Source: Nitrososphaerota archaeon
GTDB lineage: Archaea > Thermoproteota > Nitrososphaeria > Nitrososphaerales > Gagatemarchaeaceae
Assembly: GCA_005877185.1 (NCBI GenBank)
Contig: VBPQ01000028.1
Coordinates: 1-34,662, forward strand
Reading direction: 5' to 3'
DNA length: 34,662 bases
The position numbers were made by a program, and so were the translations under genes. The notes beneath the pieces were generated by a model. The model was not told the DNA's origin. It was given only the letters and a program-made list of their open reading frames with translations, and ran no database searches. Position 1 is the stretch's first letter. Each line of letters begins with the position of its first letter. Below are positions 23,734 to 31,326 of this stretch, piece by piece.

Positions 23734-24653
23734 CTCTTTACACCCTCGGTGGGCACGTTTGTCTGGAAGGATTCGTATCCCCTCGACTTCAGCTCCGCGA
23801 TGAGGGCGTCGGTGCTCCCCTCCCTCGGGATGGCGAAGACGCTACCCCCTCCTCCGGCCCCGGTCAGCTTAGCGCCGTAGCAGCCGAGCGCGAGGAGGAG
23901 GTCGACCAACCTATCGAGGTTCGGGGTCGAAGCACCCACCGTCGAGAGTACCGCGTGGCTGTAGGTCAGGAGCCTCCCCAACTCCTGCATATCCCCGTTG
24001 ACGAGCCTCGTCTCGGCGAGCTCAGAGATGAAGGAGGCGGAGTTGGCCAGCCCCGCGAAGAGCCCGGGATACTTCACTTTCATCCGCGAGACCCTGTCGA
24101 TGAGAGTCTTCGTGCTCCTCTTCGTCCCCGACTGGACGATGAGGAATCTGCGCGAGCCGGCGAACCTGACCTTCCTAGCTTCCTCCCCCATCTTGTACAT
24201 GATGACGCCACCCGTCGCACAGATGTTGACGTCAATCCCAGAGGCTCTGCCATGAATCGCAGTCTCCCCCGTCATCGCGTAGCGCGATATCTCGCTCGTG
24301 GCGAGCTCGATTCCTTTCAGCTTCGTGAGGGCCGATGCGACGGCCACCATCGTCGCGGCGGACGACCCCAGCCCGGAACTCTCTGGAACCTGGGAGGTTA
24401 TCCGGATGAGAACCCTCGGACTGAAGCGTAACTCCTCAGATAGCTTCGTCACGACCCTCGCGACGGGGGCGAGTCTCTTCCCCGATGATCCACTCGATCG
24501 TTGTCCGTCGGACTCGATGACCAGTTCCTCCGCCTCGCTCGCCTCGACCTTGACCCTTCTCTCGACGGCCGCGGCGAGCGCCCAGGCCCCGTGAACGACG
24601 AAGTGTTCGCCCGTGATGATGGCCTTGCACGGTGCGTCCGCAACAGCCTTCAA
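23721..24653 (-). CDS. mvk: Mevalonate kinase
   Basis: GHMP-family kinase phosphorylating mevalonate with ATP. It is 310 residues. The N-terminal substrate region CKAIITGEHFVVHGAWALAA is characteristic. The ATP loop is VPESSGLGSSAATMVA (P-x-x-x-G-L-G-S-S-A). The C-terminal glycine motif is KLTGAGGGGSVFAI. HGRASGIDVNICATGG includes the catalytic aspartate. The TTG start is only 3 bases past the stop of the MEMO1-family gene. Confidence 0.95.
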   Translation of the reverse strand: MKAVADAPCKAIITGEHFVVHGAWALAAAVERRVKVEASEAEELVIESDGQRSSGSSGKRLAPVARVVTKLSEELRFSPRVLIRITSQVPESSGLGSSAATMVAVASALTKLKGIELATSEISRYAMTGETAIHGRASGIDVNICATGGVIMYKMGEEARKVRFAGSRRFLIVQSGTKRSTKTLIDRVSRMKVKYPGLFAGLANSASFISELAETRLVNGDMQELGRLLTYSHAVLSTVGASTPNLDRLVDLLLALGCYGAKLTGAGGGGSVFAIPREGSTDALIAELKSRGYESFQTNVPTEGVKSWLR

Positions 24654-24656
24654 TGT

Positions 24657-25499
24657 CTAGACGAATCTCAAGGATGCGTACCCGACAACTTCGTTCATAT
24701 CCCTTGTGGTCTCTCCGCTATTCGAGTACTTCAGAAGCTCACCTTTCTTGAACCCGAGCTTCTTGCACGCCTGGATGACCGAGGCGATCGCGCCGTAGCC
24801 GCAGGCCGTCACGTTCAACCTCTCGAGAGTTCCGTAGAAACCCTCCAGGTCTAGCCCCTCCACCTTCTCGAGGAGCTGCGAATCCTTCGACCTGGCCTGC
24901 TCCGCCGCCTCGTAATGGGTGAGGTCTGAGGAGGCGATCAGGACGGCGTCCCTCCCATCAAGAAGGGTTGCTATCCCGTCCCCGAGCGTTCGGGCTGTCT
25001 CTATGTCCTGAAACGCCAGGGAGATGGGAAGCAGTGAGAGACTCTCCCCGTATATGAGCTGAAGGAATGGGAGCTGCACTTCGATGGAGTGCTCCATCTT
25101 GTGGGCGGAGGAGTCGTAGTCGACTATCCCCGTCGACTCCACGATCTTCCTCGCCGCCTCCTCGTCGACTGGAACTCGGCCGAGGGGTGTCTCCCACGAT
25201 CCCTCCCTGAAGGTCGCGACGCCGCTCCCCACCCCGTAGTGATTCGGCCCGACAATGACGACAAGTTCCGGCTTGCGAAGCGAGGAGACGTGCAGGTACG
25301 TGTGAGCCGCGACAGGTCCCGAGTAGGCGTAGCCAGCGTGGGGAGAGAGGCAGGGGACGACACCACTCGAGAGGTACTCAGGGGGCGTTTCGCTCCCCGG
25401 GCCGAGCCTGTGGAGGTAGGAGGCCGTGATGAGCTCCTTCAGCTCTCGAGCGTCCGCTGGGTAGAAGGCCCCCGCGACGGCGGGTCTCCTCGCCTGCAT
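24657..25499 (-). CDS. MEMO1 family protein
   Basis: This 280-residue protein of the MEMO1 family resembles extradiol dioxygenases in fold but has no settled archaeal function. Family blocks are RRPAVAGAFYPADARELK at the start, SPHAGYAYSGPVAAH, VIVGPNHYG, EHSIEVQLPFLQ and a C-terminal VTACGYGAIASVIQ. The putative metal ligands (His in SPHAGY, GPNHYG) are kept. The frame is open to 25547, but ATG 25499 gives the family N-terminus and a leaderless promoter. Linkage to mevalonate kinase is recurrent in archaea. Confidence 0.92.
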   Translation of the reverse strand: MQARRPAVAGAFYPADARELKELITASYLHRLGPGSETPPEYLSSGVVPCLSPHAGYAYSGPVAAHTYLHVSSLRKPELVVIVGPNHYGVGSGVATFREGSWETPLGRVPVDEEAARKIVESTGIVDYDSSAHKMEHSIEVQLPFLQLIYGESLSLLPISLAFQDIETARTLGDGIATLLDGRDAVLIASSDLTHYEAAEQARSKDSQLLEKVEGLDLEGFYGTLERLNVTACGYGAIASVIQACKKLGFKKGELLKYSNSGETTRDMNEVVGYASLRFV

Positions 25500-25520
25500 G
25501 TGCAGCGAGTCTCCTCGTCT

Positions 25521-25530
25521 CTTAATTAAG
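25521..25530 (-). promoter_or_regulatory. TATA-like box for the MEMO1-isoprenoid operon
   Basis: CTTAATTAAG, a perfect palindrome, is centred about 26 bases before the ATG at 25499. It should start a leaderless transcript of MEMO1, mvk, isopentenyl phosphate kinase, prenyl synthase and gltX. Confidence 0.5.
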
Positions 25531-25543
25531 AATCGTCCGTCCG

Positions 25544-25573
25544 TCACTCACTCGCTCACTCACTCAGTCACTC
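25544..25573. repeat. GAGT tetranucleotide microsatellite after uS2
   Basis: About seven imperfect units of CACT/CTCA (GAGT on the minus strand) begin at the uS2 stop. The repeated TGA-containing unit gives additional out-of-frame stops. Confidence 0.7.
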
Positions 25574-26239
25574 GGCTTCGGTCTCGACCTGCTCTTCCTC
25601 GATGAGCTTCGTTTCGAAGTCCTCAATCGCGTACTTCATCGGCTGGTCAGGGGAGAGCAACCCCGCGTGGGTGAGGACGGCGTGGGCGAGCAGCCAGAAA
25701 ATCGCGGCGATCGCCTTTCGACCCCTGTTGTTTCCGGGGATTACCAGGTCGATATCGTCCGTCACGTTGTCGGTGTCGCAGACGGCGATCACGGGTATGC
25801 CGAGTTTCCCCGCCTCGACGACTGCCTGGGCATCGGAGAGCGGGTCGGCGACTAAGACGAGCTCAGCGTCGATGTGGCCCGGGTAGAGGGGGTTGGTGAA
25901 GGTACCAGGCATGAACCGCCCTACCTGCGGAATCGCGCCTGTCAGCTCGCAGAACTTCTCGACGGCGTTCGCCCCGTAGTCCTTGCTCGTGTAGACTACG
26001 GTGTTCTGGGGGCCGGTGAAGGCGATGAACTTTCCAGCGATGTCTATCCTCTGCAGGGTCTTGGAGTAGTCAATCATGTGAAGGCCGTCGGGGCGCGGGC
26101 GTGTCGTGAAGGATTCCATCGTCTTCGTCCTGACGGGAGTTCCTATCCTGATGCCCGTGGCTAGAAGAGCCTTCTCCGAAAGCTGAGCTATGACCATCTT
26201 CTCGGCGGACCCGGACTCGTCCTCCTCGTACTGAGACAA
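25568..26239 (-). CDS. rps2: Ribosomal protein uS2
   Basis: Small-subunit protein, 223 residues. Diagnostic blocks are LLATGIRIGTPVRTKTM, FAFTGPQN-like segment FIAFTGPQNTVVYTS, GRFMPGTFTNP and LVVADPLSDAQAVVEA. GIPVIAVCDTDN and DIDLVIPGNNRGRKAIA complete the match. An acidic N-terminal tail (EEDESGSAEK) and a glutamate-rich C-terminal tail flank the fold. The TTG start at 26239 is 3 bases after the enolase stop. Confidence 0.96.
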   Translation of the reverse strand: MSQYEEDESGSAEKMVIAQLSEKALLATGIRIGTPVRTKTMESFTTRPRPDGLHMIDYSKTLQRIDIAGKFIAFTGPQNTVVYTSKDYGANAVEKFCELTGAIPQVGRFMPGTFTNPLYPGHIDAELVLVADPLSDAQAVVEAGKLGIPVIAVCDTDNVTDDIDLVIPGNNRGRKAIAAIFWLLAHAVLTHAGLLSPDQPMKYAIEDFETKLIEEEQVETEAE

Positions 26240-26242
26240 CCC

Positions 26243-27475
26243 CTAATCCACCTTCGCCATTCTTGCCCTGTCCAACTTTTCGGCCCTCATCAGAAGGGCA
26301 TTTAACTTTGCAGTGCGCTCCGCGCCCACTATCCCGCACTTCATCAGAGCGCACCCAAATCCGATCGCTATATCGGCGAGGTGGGGGTCCTCGTTGTCTC
26401 CCGACCGATGAGAGGCGATGAGTGTCTGTCCCCCTTTCTTGGAGGAGGAGCTGAACTCCTGCGCCTCGCCGAGAGTTCCGACCTGATTCACCTTTACGAT
26501 AACCCCGCTCGTGCTCTTTCGGCGCGCTCCCTCCTCCAGCCTCTCCAAGTTGGTCGTGTAGAGGTCATCACCGACTACGAGTCTCTTCCCCCTGAGCGAG
26601 GAGGTGAGGTCGGCGAAGCCGTCGAAGTCTTCCTCCTGAAGAGGGTCCTCGACGTAGAAGAGGTCAAACCTGTCGCAGAGCTCCGCCACATAGGAGAGCT
26701 GCCCCTCCCTGTCGACAGACTTTCCGGAAGCGCGGTACCAGTACCTCCCGTCCTTCGGGTTGTACAGCGAGCCGGCTGCGAAGTCGACCCCAACCCGAAT
26801 CTTCCTCCCAGACTTGTCGGCGACCTCCCGCGCAGCCTCCGAAGCCAGTTGAATGGCCTCTTCGTCAGTCAGGCCCGGGCACCACCCTCCCTCGTCCCCC
26901 CTCCCGACGGGGTAGGGGAGTCTGCTCGAGAGCTCCCTTCCGACCCTGGAATGAACATCGAAGTTGAGCTGGATTGCCTCCCTCACGGACCTGGCACCGA
27001 GGGGGGCGACGAGTACCTCTTGGATGCTCGGCGACTTCTCGCCCGCGTGCTTCCCTCCGCCGATCACATTCCCCAGCGGGTAGGGGAGCGAGTTGCAGCG
27101 GGGGTCGATTAGACGACAGGGGAGAACTCCTCTCGCGCTCGAGGCGGCGACGGCGGCCGCGAGGCTGATGGAGTATGCCGCCGAGCCACCTATCCTAGAG
27201 TAGTTCGGCGTCCCGTCAATCTTCTTTATGGTGGAGGCGAGTCCCCGGAGGTCGGCCGCGTCCTCGCCGATGACCCTGCGCTTGTAGGTGGAAACAAGCC
27301 TAGCGGTCTCGTCTGGGCCGCCGGGGGAGAAGGGTGCCGCCTCATGAATGCCGCGGCTCGCACCGGAGGGGGAAAGCGCTCTTCCGACCTCGCCGCCGGC
27401 CGAGAGCTCTGCCTCGATTCCCGGGTCGCCCCTCCCGTTGAACGCGACCCGCGCCGAGAGCGCTTGTATGCGCAA
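26243..27475 (-). CDS. eno: Enolase
   Basis: Interconverts 2-phosphoglycerate and phosphoenolpyruvate. It is 410 residues from TTG at 27475. The frame is open farther upstream, but that part is out-of-frame rpo10 sequence. Active-site blocks are NVIGGGKHAG, VEDPLQEEDFDGF, VGDDLYTTN, VKVNQVGTLGE and ASHRSGD, with metal ligands in place. It lies directly after rpo10 and before uS2, a common archaeal arrangement. Confidence 0.96.
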   Translation of the reverse strand: MRIQALSARVAFNGRGDPGIEAELSAGGEVGRALSPSGASRGIHEAAPFSPGGPDETARLVSTYKRRVIGEDAADLRGLASTIKKIDGTPNYSRIGGSAAYSISLAAAVAASSARGVLPCRLIDPRCNSLPYPLGNVIGGGKHAGEKSPSIQEVLVAPLGARSVREAIQLNFDVHSRVGRELSSRLPYPVGRGDEGGWCPGLTDEEAIQLASEAAREVADKSGRKIRVGVDFAAGSLYNPKDGRYWYRASGKSVDREGQLSYVAELCDRFDLFYVEDPLQEEDFDGFADLTSSLRGKRLVVGDDLYTTNLERLEEGARRKSTSGVIVKVNQVGTLGEAQEFSSSSKKGGQTLIASHRSGDNEDPHLADIAIGFGCALMKCGIVGAERTAKLNALLMRAEKLDRARMAKVD

Positions 27476-27486
27476 CGCTGAACCAG

Positions 27487-27699
27487 TCAGTAGTTTGTGC
27501 CCTTCTTGCCGAAGAACGGAAGGACCTGGTCGATGACGTCGACGGAGGAGATCAGCATCCGCCTGCAGCAGTACCTCTTCAGCCCGAGTTCGTCTAGAAC
27601 CTTTGCCGGGTCCTCTCCCGCCTTTACCTTCGTCTCGAAGGTAGAAAACTTGTCTCCGACAAGGGAGCCGCAGGTGAAGCACCTAATTGGGATCATCAT
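27487..27699 (-). CDS. rpo10: DNA-directed RNA polymerase subunit Rpo10 (RpoN)
   Basis: Small zinc-bundle subunit, 70 residues. IPIRCFTCGSLVGDK carries CxxC, and LKRYCCRRML carries the CC pair that completes the site. Either ATG at 27699 or the next codon 27696 can be the start. A longer open frame to 27780 lacks support. A TATA-like box at 27727-27734 suggests an internal promoter for rpo10-eno-uS2. Confidence 0.96.
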   Translation of the reverse strand: MMIPIRCFTCGSLVGDKFSTFETKVKAGEDPAKVLDELGLKRYCCRRMLISSVDVIDQVLPFFGKKGTNY

Positions 27700-27726
27700 A
27701 GATGGCCCATCCTCGCTCCGTGGTCC

Positions 27727-27734
27727 CAAATAAG
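27727..27734 (-). promoter_or_regulatory. TATA-like box for rpo10-eno-uS2
   Basis: CTTATTTG on the minus strand, flanked by GGTC/GACC, lies about 31 bases before the rpo10 ATG. The remaining 27735-27883 toward uS9 holds a CCGAA/TTCGG hairpin near 27857-27874 and no convincing gene. Confidence 0.4.
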
Positions 27735-27883
27735 ACCTTCTGTCGCTGCATCGCAAGTCTTCCATGCCTCGCGCTGACAAGCCTTCGCATGATCCACTGC
27801 TTGAGTTGCCTCATCTACCGGGGCTGAGAGCTTTCCAGGGAAAACTGCCTTCACCACCCGAAGCATGCGGTTCGGTCATCACC

Positions 27884-28432
27884 TTACCGATAGCTCTTCT
27901 GCCTCTTTCTCCGCGCACCCGGCCCACCAAACTTCTTCGGCTCTGCTTGTCTCGGGTCGCCCGAGAGGAGATATTTATTGTATGCATTCATCCTCTCCCT
28001 CGCCTCGTTTCCTCTTGACTGGTCCACGTACGCCCTCGCGATTGCCATCGCCGCCGCGTCCGCCTGGCCCATGAAGCCCCCGCCCGCAACCTTCACGTCG
28101 ATGTCGAACCTCTCCCTCAACTCTCCCGAGACTAGAGCGGGACCGAGCATGTGCAGCCTCGCCACCTCTGGCTCCCAAAGCTCAAGGATGCGTCCGTTGA
28201 CCCTGACCTTCCCCGTACCCGGATAAATCGAAGCGGTCGCCCTGGCAGTCTTTCTCGCCCCAGAATAAAGCTTGACCCTCTTCGCCTGCAACTTTGGTGG
28301 GACTTTCTTCTTCTCCTCCTTCTTCTCTGGCCGCTTCGGCGCCGGGACCGCCTCCTCCTGAGTCACCTTCCCCTCCTCCTTCTCCTCCTCCTCGCCCCTC
28401 TGACTTTTCGCATATCCCGTTCCTGTCATCAT
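27884..28432 (-). CDS. rps9: Ribosomal protein uS9 with duplicated charged N-terminal tail
   Basis: Small-subunit protein. The conserved part begins near residue 51 (KLYSGARKTARATASIYPGTGKVRVN, shown in part as KLYSGARKTARA), continues KVAGGGFMGQADAAAMAIARA, and ends with the basic tail RRKRQKSYR that reaches the P site. The first 47 residues are a Glu/Lys-rich tail that is almost identical to the start of uL13 next door, differing only at residue 9. Archaeal uS9 normally lacks it. ATG at 28432 is the first of two ATGs. Confidence 0.93.
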   Translation of the reverse strand: MMTGTGYAKSQRGEEEEKEEGKVTQEEAVPAPKRPEKKEEKKKVPPKLQAKRVKLYSGARKTARATASIYPGTGKVRVNGRILELWEPEVARLHMLGPALVSGELRERFDIDVKVAGGGFMGQADAAAMAIARAYVDQSRGNEARERMNAYNKYLLSGDPRQAEPKKFGGPGARRKRQKSYR

Positions 28433-28438
28433 GGCAGT
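28292..28438. repeat. 147-bp direct repeat, copy in uS9
   Basis: This repeat covers the 47-codon tail, the start codon and six bases upstream of it. It matches 28916-29062 with a single T/C difference. Confidence 0.9.
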
Positions 28439-28444
28439 GTCTCC

Positions 28445-29056
28445 TCACTCGCTCCATCCAAGGTTCTTCGAAAGCTCCTTCACGGTGATATAGACCGGGA
28501 TGGGCCTCGTCGCCTGAGCATCTTCAAACCTGGCGAAATTCATCGCCTTCATCTCCTCCGGGACTCCGATGTAGATCCTGAGTCGCTTCATCGCGGCAGC
28601 TCCCTTCGGCTTCCGCCTAGGGACCATCCCCCTCACCATCCTCCTCAGAATCGTGTCTGGTCTCCTGGGGTGGATCGGGCCGTAAATCGGGTTCACCCTG
28701 CTCGCGATTTCTAGCCTCTCCATCCACTGACGGATGACGCTGTTCCTCGCCCCGGAGATAAGCGCCCTCTCAGCGTTCACCACGGTTACACGCTTCCCGA
28801 CGAGGATCAGCTTCGCGACTTTCGAGCAGAGCCTCCCGGCAATCTGGTCTGTAGCGTCGATATTGACCATCCCGCCGAGATGGCTTGCATCGACCATCGC
28901 GACGGGCGGGGGACCCTTTGGTGGGACTTTCTTCTTCTCCTCCTTCTTCTCTGGCCGCTTCGGCGCCGGGACCGCCTCCTCCTGAGTCACCTTCCCCTCC
29001 TCCTTCTCCTCCTCCTCGCCCCTCTGACTTCTCGCATATCCCGTTCCTGTCATCAT
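28445..29056 (-). CDS. rpl13: Ribosomal protein uL13 with duplicated charged N-terminal tail
   Basis: Large-subunit protein, 203 residues. The fold begins near residue 62 (VNIDATDQIAGRLCSKVAKL). It includes ERALISGARNSVI, the IYGPIHPRRPDTILRRMVRGM block and MKRLRIYIGVP. The first 47 residues are the same Glu/Lys-rich tail as uS9. A short GPPPVAMVDASHLGG linker follows. Without the tail it would be about 140-155 residues, the usual archaeal size. Confidence 0.93.
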   Translation of the reverse strand: MMTGTGYARSQRGEEEEKEEGKVTQEEAVPAPKRPEKKEEKKKVPPKGPPPVAMVDASHLGGMVNIDATDQIAGRLCSKVAKLILVGKRVTVVNAERALISGARNSVIRQWMERLEIASRVNPIYGPIHPRRPDTILRRMVRGMVPRRKPKGAAAMKRLRIYIGVPEEMKAMNFARFEDAQATRPIPVYITVKELSKNLGWSE

Positions 29057-29062
29057 GGCAGT
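28916..29062. repeat. 147-bp direct repeat, copy in uL13
   Basis: Second copy, 624 bases from the first and in the same orientation. The identity ends abruptly just past the tail and just before the start codon. Confidence 0.9.
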
Positions 29063-29072
29063 ATCCCCCTCC

Positions 29073-29162
29073 CTACACGGTGACGAGCCTTATCCTCAGC
29101 ATCTTGTCTCCCTTTTGAAGGAACGGCTCGACGCTGTTGTTGTACGAAGACGCAGGGTTCAC
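29073..29162 (-). CDS. Possible 29-residue protein between eL18 and uL13
   Basis: A short frame from GTG at 29162 to TAG at 29073. Its start overlaps the eL18 stop (GTGA), the same coupling used elsewhere in this operon. It reads MNPASSYNNS at the start and ends KGDKMLRIRLVTV. It fills the 97-bp gap almost completely and ends 16 bases before the uL13 start. No family is recognised; it may be a small genuine gene or a remnant. Confidence 0.35.
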   Translation of the reverse strand: MNPASSYNNSVEPFLQKGDKMLRIRLVTV

Positions 29163-29515
29163 TCGACAAGCAGAACACCGCTCCCCTTCGGATACTTCTT
29201 CACGAAATCCTGGACTCCGAGCGCCTGACCTCCAGCATCCTCGATCTTCTTCCTCGCCGCGCCTGAGTAGGAGTAAGCCCCCACGACAAGCTTCTTCGTC
29301 AGGAGACCCGAACCCAAGACCTTCCCCGGGACGAAGACCGCCGTGGCCTTCGAAACGATCCCTGAAATATGGTCGAGGTTCACCTCCACTCTCCTGGAGG
29401 AGGTCGTCAGGAGCATTTCGGAAGCCTCCTTCCAGATCGCCGCCTTCTCCTTCCTCCCTTTCCGCTCGAGCATCACCGCCGCCGATTTGCGGATGGGGTT
29501 TCTAGTGGTCATCAC
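29159..29515 (-). CDS. rpl18e: Ribosomal protein eL18
   Basis: Large-subunit protein of 118 residues. It begins MMTTRNPIRKSA. It has VEVNLDHISGIV, VFVPGKVLGSGLLTKKLVVGA and YSYSGAARKKIEDAGG, all typical. ATG at 29515 overlaps the rpo3 stop by 4 bp, so translation is coupled to the polymerase subunit upstream. Confidence 0.95.
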   Translation of the reverse strand: MMTTRNPIRKSAAVMLERKGRKEKAAIWKEASEMLLTTSSRRVEVNLDHISGIVSKATAVFVPGKVLGSGLLTKKLVVGAYSYSGAARKKIEDAGGQALGVQDFVKKYPKGSGVLLVE

Positions 29516-30144
29516 TTCTCGGCCACGCTAACCTGTATCTCCTTGAGCTTTTCCTCAAGGATCTGGACTGCCTTCACGACGATCTCCCTGGCGGGGAGGC
29601 TTCCCGCTGTTTCGACCTTTAGCAAGAAGCTGTCGCCTGACTTCCCGTCGGTGAGGGAGGCGATGCTGCAGGGCTGCCATTTCGCGTGCTCCTTCCCCCT
29701 GCCCAGCCTCGCATAAGCCTCGAGCTTGACGGCCTGACCAGGCGCCAGCTTGATGAGGGGGATGGTCTCGCTTATCGGACGGATGTCCCTGTCCTCTGAC
29801 ACGAGGTCCCCGGAATAGACGGTCTTTATCTTGTCTTGCGCTGACGCATCCAAGACGAGGAGCACGCGGCACTTGTGGCAGCCCAGAGGAGAGCCGCAGT
29901 CACACTTCTCGGGGAGGATGTACCTCTCGAGGTCAGTCTTGATAGGGACCATCCCGAGCCTGTGGGCGAGAATCTCGTCGTAGAGGACCGACGAGTTCTC
30001 GAGAATCACGACGTCATCGATGGCCATCGAAGGGACCTCGGAGATGCAAAATCTCCTGACGGCGTTCGCGTACGACCTGTCGATCCCGTCGAGCTGAAGG
30101 GTGACCTCGTTGCCGGATTCCTCGATAAGCTTGACCTTAGGCAT
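29512..30144 (-). CDS. rpo3: DNA-directed RNA polymerase subunit Rpo3 (RpoD)
   Basis: Alpha-like assembly subunit, 210 residues. DRSYANAVRRFCISEVPSMA and HRLGMVPIKTD mark the dimerisation domain. CDCGSPLGCHKC is the four-cysteine metal site. The protein is short, with no added ferredoxin-like Fe-S domain. ATG at 30144 is chosen; GTG at 30153 is an in-frame alternative adding three residues. It is the first gene of the eL18-uL13-uS9 unit. Confidence 0.95.
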   Translation of the reverse strand: MPKVKLIEESGNEVTLQLDGIDRSYANAVRRFCISEVPSMAIDDVVILENSSVLYDEILAHRLGMVPIKTDLERYILPEKCDCGSPLGCHKCRVLLVLDASAQDKIKTVYSGDLVSEDRDIRPISETIPLIKLAPGQAVKLEAYARLGRGKEHAKWQPCSIASLTDGKSGDSFLLKVETAGSLPAREIVVKAVQILEEKLKEIQVSVAEK

Positions 30145-30210
30145 CCGCAACACCAGCTGGTTGACTTTTCACCATGCGAAGGGGCACGTTTCGCCGCGAG
30201 CGGGAATCTG

Positions 30211-30220
30211 GTTTAAAAGG
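30211..30220 (-). promoter_or_regulatory. TATA-like box for rpo3
   Basis: CCTTTTAAAC on the minus strand lies about 70 bases before the rpo3 ATG, in the divergent space shared with uS13. Confidence 0.35.
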
Positions 30221-30262
30221 ATTGTTCGGCCATCTTGCCTTTTCGCGCTTCGCTCATAACAG

Positions 30263-30270
30263 TTTATAAT
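30263..30270 (+). promoter_or_regulatory. TATA-like box for uS13
   Basis: TTTATAAT is centred about 29 bases before the uS13 ATG at 30295, which fits a leaderless transcript. Confidence 0.5.
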
Positions 30271-30294
30271 GCAAAGAGGACGGGCTCGACTGAG

Positions 30295-30801
30295 ATGTCG
30301 GAAAGCGTAGAGTTCAAGCACCTGGTGAGGATTCACGGCAAGGACCTCGACGGGGGGAAGAAACTCGTCGTGGCGCTCTCCGATATCAAGGGCGTCGGCG
30401 ACAACTTTGCCGCCAGCACCGTCTCCAAGCTCGGTCTAGACCCTCGTGCGAGGGTTGGCTTCCTCTCCGAGGCTCAGATACAGCTTGTCGAGAAGGCCCT
30501 GCAAGACCCCGCGTCGTTGGGGCTACCTCAGTGGTTCTACAACAGAAGGAGAGACCCAGAGACGGGTGAGAGCAAGCAACTCCTCGGGTCCGACTTGGAC
30601 CTGGCCCTGAAGAACGACATCGACAGGGAGAGTAACCAAAGGTCGTGGAAGGGGATACGTCACGCCCTCGGCTTGAAGGTGAGGGGGCAGAGGACGAGGA
30701 CGACAGGGAGGAAGGGAAGGACAGTCGGGGTGAGGAAGGCCGCGTTGGTCGCAGCCGCGAAGCAGGCGGCGGGCGAAGCCAAGAAGGAGGAGAAGAAGTG
30801 A
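30295..30801 (+). CDS. rps13: Ribosomal protein uS13
   Basis: Small-subunit head protein, 168 residues. It reads HLVRIHGKDLDGGKKLVVAL, then DIKGVGDNFA, and the tRNA-contact region RGQRTRTTGRKGRTVGV. A lysine/alanine/glutamate tail (AAGEAKKEEKK) ends the protein. The frame is open to 30235, but ATG at 30295 fits the promoter and the family. uS4 starts 3 bases later. Confidence 0.95.
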   Translation: MSESVEFKHLVRIHGKDLDGGKKLVVALSDIKGVGDNFAASTVSKLGLDPRARVGFLSEAQIQLVEKALQDPASLGLPQWFYNRRRDPETGESKQLLGSDLDLALKNDIDRESNQRSWKGIRHALGLKVRGQRTRTTGRKGRTVGVRKAALVAAAKQAAGEAKKEEKK

Positions 30802-30804
30802 CTC

Positions 30805-31326
30805 GTGGGAGACCCCAAGAAGCCACGCAAGCGGTATTCTCGACCGAAGAGTCCGTGGAGGTCTGAACAGCTCGCTCAGGAACTCTACCTCCTCGGAATA
30901 TACGGTCTGAGAAACAAGAGGGAGCTATGGAGGGCCCAGTCTCAGCTGAGTTCGACGAGGAAGCAGGCGAGAACCCTCCTCGCAGCCACTCAGGAGGTCA
31001 GGCAGAGAGACGAGAAGAAGTTCATGGACAGCCTTGTCAGGAAGGGCCTGGTAAAGTTAGGGTCACCACTAGACGACGTGCTGAGCCTCACAGTCGAGGA
31101 CGTGCTGGCGAGGCGCCTCCAGTCCATGATCTTCAAGAGGGGAATGGCAGTCTCTCCCCTGCAGGCGCGGCAGGCAATCGTCCACGGCCATGTAATCATC
31201 GGAGAGAGGCGTATCACGATACCCAGTTATCCTGTCGCGCGCGAGGAGGAGGAGAAGATCAAGCTCCTCGGCGGGTCGCGTTCCCCGCCCGCAAAGGAGG
31301 CTGCCATCCCGCCGGAGGCGAGGTAA
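30805..31326 (+). CDS. rps4: Ribosomal protein uS4
   Basis: Small-subunit assembly protein, 173 residues. The start is GTG at 30805. It reads MGDPKKPRKRYSRPKSPW, then ELYLLGIYGLRNKRELWRA. The S4 RNA-binding domain is LARRLQSMIFKRGMAVSPLQ with ARQAIVHGHVIIGERRI. A short Pro/Ala/Glu tail ends it. uS11 follows with no gap. Confidence 0.95.
   Translation: MGDPKKPRKRYSRPKSPWRSEQLAQELYLLGIYGLRNKRELWRAQSQLSSTRKQARTLLAATQEVRQRDEKKFMDSLVRKGLVKLGSPLDDVLSLTVEDVLARRLQSMIFKRGMAVSPLQARQAIVHGHVIIGERRITIPSYPVAREEEEKIKLLGGSRSPPAKEAAIPPEAR

Noticed and set aside
27476..27682. Upstream extension of enolase to 27682
   Set aside because: It is the shifted frame of rpo10. TTG 27475 gives the family N-terminus and length.
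27840..27883. Possible C/D guide RNA after uS9 (GTGATGA box)
   Set aside because: No CTGA D or D' box at suitable spacing; only one box matches. The CCGAA/TTCGG hairpin alone is not enough.
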